Positions 40,401-48,700 of a stretch of 64,000 nt of DNA are shown here, piece by piece; position 1 is the first letter of the stretch; the number at the start of each line of letters is the position of its first letter. The notes under the pieces are model-generated. The model searched no databases. It was given only the letters and a program-made list of their open reading frames with translations, and was not told where the DNA came from. The DNA comes from Sporopachydermia quercuum. Taxonomy: Eukaryota > Ascomycota > Sporopachydermiomycetes > Sporopachydermiales > Sporopachydermiaceae. Location of the stretch: the NCBI GenBank assembly GCA_001599295.1, contig BCGN01000001.1:1612001-1676000 (forward strand), in the 5' to 3' direction. Both the position numbers and the translations under genes were made by a program.

Positions 40401-40749
40401 GTCTTGACCGCTGTTGATTCATCTTTGCTCTTGGAGCTACCCCGTCAACAGCTATCATCAAAAGTTTTCTTGGTCTGGCCATATTTAAAACTCTGTCTGT
40501 ATATTTGAATACATCCAGCATCATTTCTGCTTCAGTTTCTGGTGCTGGTTTATGCTCCGGATGAGAGCAAGGATGAACAATACCATTCATATCAAGGTAT
40601 AAATTATCTAGCTCACCATTGGGGTTAGGATTGATATAACTGCTTGGACACCTAACACCATCAACATCTACGCTGTCTACTTCAATTACCGGTGAGATAA
40701 TTTTAGGGTATTTCCGTGACAGCCAACGGAAGAAAGCTGGAACACCCAT
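37444..40749 (-). CDS. RAT1: Rat1/Xrn2 nuclear 5'-3' exoribonuclease
   Basis: Nuclear 5'-3' exonuclease that trims rRNA and snoRNA and drives torpedo termination of RNA polymerase II. 1101 residues (S. cerevisiae 1006). The start [17 protein letters not shown] is invariant in the family. CR1 motifs visible: [15 protein letters not shown], the Rat1-type insertion [24 protein letters not shown] and [12 protein letters not shown], which hold the catalytic acids. CR2 follows ([22 protein letters not shown]). The segment with the [17 protein letters not shown] motif lies near 600. The presence of [17 protein letters not shown] rather than the Xrn1 pattern favours Rat1. The last 180 or so residues are Asn/Gly/Tyr-rich imperfect repeats with RGRGRGYG at the end. 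L10 is encoded by CTG, which argues for the standard code. Confidence 0.97.
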   Translation of the reverse strand: [1101 protein letters not shown]

Positions 40750-41582
40750 TATGTGAAATGCTGCTGATAGCGGTTATGAAAAGGATAGTAACTGGTGAAT
40801 AAGGGCTATTCAGGCCTAATTGTGTCCTAAGGTACCTGTCGTAAATCGTTGGCACAAAAATCTATTGGGAGAAACACAAACAGAACACTACTTTATGTAT
40901 ACGTCATAGTGTACTGCATTCAGTAACTTTCATAAGCAACGGTTTGGTTATTAGAGAAATATAATACTAGTACATAGTAATTGGATTCTTGATGAAGAAA
41001 AAATAAAAAATAAAGAAGAGAAAACGGAGAAGAAATACGTGAAAAATTTCGGAAAAGGCAAAACGAAAAATGTTTTTACCTTTTCGGGGGGGGGGGGGGT
41101 GGTATGTGAAGACTTGATGAAAATCATGTGATGCAACAAAATGACAATGAAGTTTTGATTAGATAAGCAACAATAAAGAAACGAAGGCCTTTGAGGATAG
41201 ATGAGATGCGAGAAGCGAATAAGAGGGATTTGAAAGTGGCTGCTTACCAACTGGCTGAGAAACAAAATTAGAATATATCACTTGCTGCATTGAAAATCAT
41301 TGGAAAATTTCCAATGTGAATATGAAGCCGAGCTCACTATTGTTTACACTCTATCATTCAGGTTAGCCTCCGCAATTCTTTCAAAGCGGAGATTATAATC
41401 TTTTTAAAGTTAATTATTATATCCGATATCCATCCCCAAAATCAACCTCTTCATTCTTTTCCTTCTCTTATACCATTAATTCACTCTTGATCAACATTTT
41501 TTACTACAAATCCAATGTATTACGATGTTCCTTCGTACCGGCTCATAAAATCATATTGTTCCACATATTTCCCCTAGCCATC
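40750..41582. other. Divergent promoter region RAT1 / MidA-like gene
   Basis: 833 bases, no gene seen. A run of 14 G at 41086-41099 lies 337 bases upstream of the RAT1 start (C-run on its sense strand). The frame at 40951-41265 (minus) is spurious, made by this tract and AT-rich flanks. Pyrimidine-rich sequence lies close to the MidA-like start (41435-41475). Confidence 0.55.
41086..41099 (+). repeat. Poly-G tract (14 G)
   Basis: Uninterrupted homopolymer, very rare by chance in sequence this AT-rich. It lies between divergent promoters and would be read as C14 on the RAT1 sense strand. Confidence 0.9.
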
Positions 41583-43424
41583 ATGTGGAAACGAACATCA
41601 GCACATAGCTCACCAATCGTTTCCTATGCCCAACGAAGAAGCCTTTTCGGTTGGCAGAAGAAACTCAAAGCAACGAGGAAACAAATCGAGGATGATAAAA
41701 AGTCAGGTATATATGTCCCAGATTTCACTGTGACGCCTACTACCTTTTCATATCCAGTATCAAAGAAAACATCATGGGCTGGAAGTGAGAACAATAAGGC
41801 AACAGACACCGACAGATTAGCATCAGCATCGGAAGTAGCTGATGGATTCATTGCTCGACTATTTCGAGTCGGAGGTCATCCGGTTTTGAAATCTGATGAA
41901 GATATTCGGTTTGAGTTTGAAAAGTATCCGTTGATAACTGCTGAATTGCTTCGGAACAAAACGGAAAGACCAAGAAATATTCGGATGCTGGCAAGAGATT
42001 TTATGGACGATTCATTATATAACTTCAATTACGGATATTTCTCCAAGGAGGCCGAAATCTTCTCACCAGAAAAGCCTTTTGATTATGCTGAAATCAAAGA
42101 TGTTGATGATTTTATGGACCAGTGGGTTTNTGAGTATAAACGGTATGATGCAACAGATAAACGAAAAGAAGTTGGTAAAGAGGGGGGTGAAAATGTAGAA
42201 AAGCCAAAGAATAAAACTAGAGTGATAGGCCAAACATCCAAGAGAACGTCTGGTAAAAAATTAGAAATGAGGCCTGAAGATTTCAAAACTATGGAGACAA
42301 ATTTACAGTTATGGCACACACCAACAGAAGTTTTTCAACCTTTCTATGGTCAAGCTTTAGCTAGATATCTATTGGTCAACTATAAGCTGTCTTTATTTCC
42401 TGTACATGACCTTATAATATATGAAATGGGAGGTGGCAATGGTACCTTGATGTTGAATATTATGGATTATATTAGAGAGCTAATGCCGGAGGTTTACGAA
42501 CGAACAAAGTATAGAATTATAGAAATTTCTCCTAAATTGGCCAAAAAACAGAGGCAAAAGAAAACTTCAGCAAGTAAGGAAGATAGCCCAGGAGTTGTAA
42601 TGGAAAAAGCTAAGAATGCTGGACATGGTAGTAAAGTTGAAGTTATTAATAAGAGTATATTTGAATGGGATACAATAGTCAGAGAACCTGTCTTCTTTAT
42701 AGGTCTTGAAGTTATTGATAACTTTGCTCATGATGTTGTAAGGTATGATATTTACTCTGGCGTTCCTTATCAAGCCCATGTCGTTATTGATGAGCATGGA
42801 GAGTTTCATGAATACTATAGTGAGGAACTCGATCCTTGGTGTGAACATTATTTGGAGCTTAGAGAAAAGGGACAGTATCCTTATTATAGTCGTTGGGGCT
42901 CAGAATGCGAAGAAGTAAACGAGTCATTTTGGAAAAGGCAAAAAAAGTTTGATATTGACTTGATTCAACCTTTAAATCGTCCTTTTTGGTACCGAAAAAT
43001 GAAAGTGAAGCTTTGGCCTTTCAGAGCTGGTCTAAGTGATGCTGAGTTTATTCCTACTCGATACTTACAATTTTTGCATGTGTTGAAAAAATACTTTCCT
43101 AATCATCACTTATTACTTTCAGATTTCACATGGTTGCCTGACACAGCAACCGGCTACAATGGACCTGTTGTTCAAACTGTGTTAAATCGGAAGATGGTAA
43201 CCTGTGATACCTATATGGTTCTACAGGGCTATTTCGATATAATGTTTGGAACTGATTTCGCGTTAGCTAGTGATTTGTATCGACAAGTATGTGGGAAACA
43301 GATTAGCATTGCCTCACATTCTGATTTTCTTTCAGTTTGGGCTGATTTGGATGAAGCAACAACTAAAGTTGGTGAAAGTCCTATGATCAAATTTTACAAG
43401 AATGCAGCATTCATGTATAATTAA
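41583..43424 (+). CDS. Mitochondrial MidA/NDUFAF7-type methyltransferase
   Basis: 613 residues from the first ATG (41583). The N-terminus MWKRTSAHSSPIVSYAQRRS is basic and fits a mitochondrial presequence. The SAM-dependent methyltransferase core shows motif I YEMGGGNGTLMLNIMDYI at about 280-297, the following acidic/strand segment YRIIEISPKLAKKQ, and VFFIGLEVIDNFAHDVVRYD near 371, a signature of the MidA (DUF185) family. Residues around TPTEVFQPFYGQALARYLL match the family's helix before motif I. A late DFTWLPDTATGYNGPVVQT segment resembles the family C-terminal part. NDUFAF7 methylates an arginine of the complex I subunit NDUFS2; whether this yeast has complex I cannot be seen here. A poorly conserved Lys/Glu-rich insert lies at about 195-235. 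An ambiguous base is at 42130. Confidence 0.78.
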   Translation: MWKRTSAHSSPIVSYAQRRSLFGWQKKLKATRKQIEDDKKSGIYVPDFTVTPTTFSYPVSKKTSWAGSENNKATDTDRLASASEVADGFIARLFRVGGHPVLKSDEDIRFEFEKYPLITAELLRNKTERPRNIRMLARDFMDDSLYNFNYGYFSKEAEIFSPEKPFDYAEIKDVDDFMDQWVXEYKRYDATDKRKEVGKEGGENVEKPKNKTRVIGQTSKRTSGKKLEMRPEDFKTMETNLQLWHTPTEVFQPFYGQALARYLLVNYKLSLFPVHDLIIYEMGGGNGTLMLNIMDYIRELMPEVYERTKYRIIEISPKLAKKQRQKKTSASKEDSPGVVMEKAKNAGHGSKVEVINKSIFEWDTIVREPVFFIGLEVIDNFAHDVVRYDIYSGVPYQAHVVIDEHGEFHEYYSEELDPWCEHYLELREKGQYPYYSRWGSECEEVNESFWKRQKKFDIDLIQPLNRPFWYRKMKVKLWPFRAGLSDAEFIPTRYLQFLHVLKKYFPNHHLLLSDFTWLPDTATGYNGPVVQTVLNRKMVTCDTYMVLQGYFDIMFGTDFALASDLYRQVCGKQISIASHSDFLSVWADLDEATTKVGESPMIKFYKNAAFMYN

Positions 43425-43812
43425 TTCCTTGTATATAACCATTTTATCATGACCATGTTCATGGAAATCAACGTATTGATGTCAATTATTGGAATCCTGT
43501 AGTCCTTGCGCCATTATGTGTTGTTTTAAGGGAACCAATAGAGCTATTCCGTTCGTTGTATAGTAGGTTCTTTGAGGTTTGTAGTTAGACTAGCTATGTC
43601 ATAAATGTCATACAGGTTGTCGCTTTCATTAGAAAGGTGATCACGTGATTTAACAGACATTTTTGAGTCATGTTGGCAAACATATAATTCAATCTGTATT
43701 ATTAACGGCGGCTCAATCACTATTTTGAATTATATATGAACTACAAGAATTGGATTCTTGAATATCAGGGTACATCAGGACAGCAAGGGATAAAGAGTAT
43801 CAAAAATTCAAA
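43425..43812. other. Intergenic region upstream of PCC1
   Basis: 388 bases, no gene. Contains a palindromic TGATCACGTGAT at 43638-43649, 166 bases before the PCC1 start, a good candidate for a bHLH factor. Confidence 0.55.
43638..43649. promoter_or_regulatory. CACGTG E-box upstream of PCC1
   Basis: The core is at 43642-43647 with symmetric ATCACGTGAT flanks, the preferred Cbf1 context (RTCACRTG). Distance to the start is normal for a yeast upstream activating site. Function inferred. Confidence 0.4.
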
Positions 43813-44317
43813 ATGGCTGTTCCAGATAACAATAAACTATATACTATGTAAGTTTTCGGATGGGGATGCCGACAATGACTGCTGAGATTGCAGAGTGCCC
43901 AAGAGAATTGAAACGTTTCTCCAAAGAGAAGACAAAAAAAGATGAAACCCCAAACATAGAGACAATAGGAAATGAATCTATAATGGGTAGCAAATGGGAT
44001 CAAATAATTGTCGATCAAAATAATATGTTTGAANGAGGCTTGAATGAGTTTACTAACCACAGTTTGATAGAGACTTGGAGATTCCAGTTGAAACATCTAG
44101 ACAAGCAGAGATAATACAAAAATCTTTAGAGCCTGATCCAATATTGAGACCAAATGAGATCACTATTAATTACACAACGCGNGATGAAATAGTCGTGATA
44201 CATCTGAAAGCTGTTAGTGATAGAGTGTTAAGAGTAGCAACTAACAGTTTGATGGACAACATCAAAGTGCTGATAGAGTGTTTGGATGACCTTGATGTTG
44301 ACACAATATATAAATAA
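43813..44317 (+). CDS. PCC1: Pcc1 subunit of the EKC/KEOPS complex (two exons)
   Basis: Small dimerising subunit of KEOPS, which makes t6A37 on ANN-decoding tRNAs. Exons 43813-43847 and 44071-44317 join in frame to 93 residues (S. cerevisiae 88). The spliced protein begins MAVPDNNKLYTIDLEIPVET and continues SRQAEIIQKSLEPDPILRP, closely matching the Pcc1 family (two strands, helix, two strands, helix), with the signature DRVLRVATNSLMDNIKVLIE near the end. The true acceptor is set by frame: the first AG after the branch site (44061-44062) would break the reading frame, and the second (44069-44070) restores it. Neighbouring ESL downstream matches S. cerevisiae, where PCC1 lies between MLP1 and ESL2. 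Ambiguous base at 44182 in a third position. Confidence 0.92.
43848..44070 (+). other. PCC1 intron (223 nt)
   Basis: Donor GTAAGT at 43848, branch site TACTAAC at 44051-44057, acceptor AG at 44069-44070, 14 bases from branch A. An earlier AG only 6 bases from branch A must be skipped. One frame through the intron (from ATG 43860) has no stop, while the exon 1 frame stops at once if the intron is retained. Confidence 0.9.
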
Positions 44318-45728
44318 CAGTTGCCTTAACGCAGAAATAAATAAGGAGGATATAAGTCGTTCGTTTGAATAATTACAGATAAAGGATAAAACAACGATTA
44401 AAGAGAATTGAGTGATATCATGATCATTTAGACCCCAGCTGAAATATGTGTCATGAGAGGAAGAAACAATATCCGATTATTTGCTTGAAGAAGCCAGAAT
44501 TTCAAGCCAGCAATGTCCTGGTATACTCCAATCATTATCTAATATGTTGAATCAATTTGGAGGACTGTACTATATGGAGATAGATATAATATTCTCATGG
44601 AGGAACATCACATGATATGAAATAATGTTACCTGACCAACTCAAGATTATGTCATCAACTAATGCTTGTTTCAATTTTATAGCTTTGCTCTGAATAGTCT
44701 CAGAAGATCGTTCAAAAGGCCCGACGTTGTTAGATAATCTGTATCATTAAAGAATAATGTCGAGTTTACTATTGTGCTTCCATCTTTCTGATAGTATCTC
44801 ATCGAATGATTCTCCTCGACTTTCTCTTCTGGTACTTTATAAGGGATGCCGAGTTACCGGAACAGGAGATCTTATATGAAATGTTGATGTATCGTTTCCG
44901 CTATTTTGTCACTTGCTAATACATCAATTGTGTACGTGTATGATTAATAATTTCCCACTGTAATCAGTTAAGACTCTTTCTAAATATATATTCTAATGTT
45001 ACCATATCTCTTAAAAGTGCCAAGTAAGAAGCGTTCACAGAATCACGGACAAATCGAGGCCTAGCTTTTAATTACGAAATAGTGAATAACGGAAATGATA
45101 CATGTCATTTCCATCAGTTTATTTTTTAACTATTGCACTTTCACTTTCCTTTATCAAATAAGCGCTCTCCCACATGAAAAATTACATAACTTCCATTAAC
45201 TGGACATTATATTTACTACAGAATAAAGTGTTCAAATTACTGTTGTTGTCAAATATAACTATAGGTCAATGCAATTAAAACTCGCTTTTTAAACTGTTTG
45301 TTGATCCCGACCAATCCCGCCCATAAATCACTTTTCCCTTCAACATTGTGGACCTGTCGATTATTCAGCAAACTTTATCGCATTAGTGTTGAACACAAAC
45401 TACAATCAAATCAACCACCAATCACAAATCAATTTGAAAGCACAAAGCAGAGAAAAAGACGTATCATATGTTGCTGGTATAATTCAAAACGTTGCAACAA
45501 GTAAAAAGCTTCTTGGTAGTCAAATTACTTCTACGAAGATTGCTACAGTAGCAATTCACTTGCAACGTGGAATCGATTCTTTCACTCCTAGGGTATAATT
45601 CGGCCGTCAACCTCAACAGTAAATGTACTTCGAGATTAGATACTAAAGTTCCCGAAACCTGAAATTTGACCTCCCTGTCTTGACGTATCTAGATGGTGTG
45701 AGAACTATTAGGATTATTAACTGCAGGT
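44318..45728. other. Intergenic region upstream of the ESL gene
   Basis: 1.4 kb with no gene I can name. On the minus strand two overlapping frames (44677-44802 with ATG, and 44570-44743) have a coding-like amino acid mix and may be pieces of a small spliced gene. Plus-strand frames at 45298-45598 start at TTG or GTG and look spurious. The ESL promoter must lie in the right part. Confidence 0.45.
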
Positions 45729-48700
45729 ATGGAAAGAGGAGTACCAAACTATGAAGATTTACTTCAAAACCAGGCCCAGGCTCAAGCTCAAGGGCAATCT
45801 CAAGGACAGATGCCAGTACAAGGGCAACCTCAATTACAACACAACATATACACAACTGAAGATGGGCATCTAACACCAATCTCAGGAAGGAGAATTTTGG
45901 CTTCTACATTTGTCCCAGGAAATTTGGCAATCAATCAATCATCAACTAGTATAAACGCTGTAAATGCTACTAGCGTTGACACCAGCACTAACCGCGATTT
46001 GAGTATTCCAAACACTCCTGTTTTATCCACTGCACATCCACATCATACTCATCCAACAATAGGCGGTAGCCTGAACACTCATCATAATACCAGTGGCAGT
46101 AATAATCAAATGAAACAATCAAATTTACAAAATAACTCAGATGCCTTACGATTAGCAACATCGATTTCTCCTTTTCCTTCATCGACCAACATTAAATCGA
46201 TGAACATTTCAAGTGCAAGCCAGAGCCCTGTTGGTAGCCACGCAGTACCGACTTATCGACAATTTTCAAGTAGTCCAGCACCTGTACCGGCACCTGTTCA
46301 AGTACAAGCATCCACACCAGGTCTTGTTGCAGCGACAGTTCTAGCTGGTACCCCAGCTTCAACTCCGAGTACCATCGGAATAGGTATGCAACGTGTGCGC
46401 TCTTCCAGCTCATCTCTCTCATCAACAAGTACCGGTCACTCTTGGGAAACAGACAAATCTAATCAAGCCATACGAGAAAAGCTATCAGCTATGATTCCTA
46501 CAATTGGCCAATTAGAATTAGAAGTCTCAGAGAAAGGAAAGTATTTCAGCAAAAAGATTCAAATGTTGAGCACAGTTTCTAGTTTAGAGATGCCTGTAAC
46601 TGTGAACACTTATGTCAGAAAGAAGGAAGAGCTGTTAAGATTTAGCGATGAGTTATGGAAACTTTGTCGGTCACACACAACGTTAATTGACTTGTATCAT
46701 GACTTTTTATCGTATGCTTATAGATCAGGTGGTACAGAATATTCTCAAAAGATTGTTGTTAACTACAAAATTCCTAGCAGATTAAGATCATTTGGTATAT
46801 TCAACTTTTTGGAGATCCTCAAACTTTTCCTTATCACATATTTTGAGCTTGATTCAAGGTGCAATACATCTAAATTCAGCGGCAGCTCATCATCAGGATA
46901 TAATAGTTACGCCAGTCAAAGTGGATCCATTCCAGGTTCAGCTATGACATCATTACCGCCATCTTCCTTATCAATGACTGCCGCAGCGGCAGTGGTCAAC
47001 GCATCTTCTTTGCTACATAGAATGGCACCTAATACGTATGAAGAACTAGCTGCTTTATTTATTAGTTATTCATTTTCCATCCTCACCACATTGGTTGAGT
47101 CTCCATATAAATGTACACATATATGGGCCGAGGACCTAGGTGATCTTTCTAAGTTTGCTATCAACTGGTATCGAGTAAGAGAAATCGATTGGAAAGTTTC
47201 AGCAGAATTTTGGTACATGTTTGCCTCTAGGTTATTAACGGGGCAAGGGAGAATTTATTATCACCAGGCGTTAGTGTCAATGGAGGGTTTAGAGTCTTTA
47301 TACCTTTTGAGCAAATCTCTGACCGCTTCTGAATCGTATCTGCCATCAAGAAAAGTTATTGCTGCATTGTTGAAAGAGCAAAGCTTGTCAAGGATTAATT
47401 CTCGGGTAATTCCCTCTGTCGAATCCAACATCCTTTACTTTTTCGTTAGTCACAAGTACATTTTCGAAGTCGCTAATTCTGCATCATTGCCAAGATTAAA
47501 GTATAACGATGCTCCCAGCAAAGCAGCTGGTATTTCTGCAAATGCTAGAATGAAAAAGTCTTCTTTGGAGGCACAAGACTTTGAGCGGAATTGTGATAGG
47601 ATCTTTCGAGATATAGAAACAATGTCAAGACAGCAAGATGCGTTAACGCTGGAATCACACTTTTGGATTGTACCGGGTGCAGGTGTGAGAAAACCTATTA
47701 ACTCGAATTATGGAGTGGCTGGGCAATATAAATCACGCTCGATTGATAATCTCCTGGAGCATGAGGACCATTATATCTTCTGGTTTCAAAGAGGTTCACC
47801 GTTTGCCATAATTACAATATCACATTTTATAAATTTTGACGAGGGAAATCTTTTCAGTAAACTCTTCAAGTGCGACCCAGAACGTGGCGACGCGAACTCT
47901 GAAACCGGAACCAACAACTTTGAAGTAGAAAAGTCACGTTTACTGTTACAAATATTAGAGATTAAACCTGAAATTGCATTTTTTTCGATGAGCATGCTTA
48001 AATCTTACACTTTACTCCCTACAGCTATAGGGGCACCTCATGTTTTAGTATGGCTCCACTTTATAACTGCCACTCTTATTGCTGTGAAACGTCAACATGA
48101 AGAAGAGCTTCGCATAACAGCTAAAACTAACGGAGCGTTTATGTCTGGAAAACGGAAATCCATTCCACGATATGAAATGCTAATAAAGCTACTATGGGCT
48201 AGGATTGTTCCTTGGAACCATATAGTTACATTTCTCAATAAGATCATGGTCCATGTAAATGAGCATGCTGCATTGGATCCAGAAGTATCGCATATTGTGT
48301 CAATATTTGAGTTATGGGCTCAAGCGGGTAATTTAGATCGAATGGTAACATCAAATGTGTTACCGGAAGAATGGCGATTACTGGGAATTAAATGGATGGA
48401 TTATGTTAGTAAATTCAGAAACTGTGAAGGTGTTGATCTTCAAGTAGAAGCATCTAGTATCAGTGCGGATTCATTATTGGATTCTGTTGTGGATCAGAAT
48501 GCTCTTGATACTCCGTTTGCGGGGGATGTTGCCTACAAATCGAACACTTTAATCAGATATTCGAAAATAGCAACTTTAGGTAAATACTTAGCAAACTCAA
48601 GCGTTATTGCTATCCATTTCAACGAGGAAAGTAAACTATTTGGTTTGGATGAAAGAAAGTTTAAGCTTTTCGATAACGAGGTTGAGTTTTTTGGCCAGAT

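Noticed and set aside
40951-41265. 104-codon minus-strand frame across the G14 tract
   Set aside because: Gives a proline run from the homopolymer and is otherwise AT-derived; no gene signal.
45298-45598. Overlapping plus-strand frames upstream of ESL
   Set aside because: Start at TTG or GTG codons and have no recognisable sequence; within the likely promoter.
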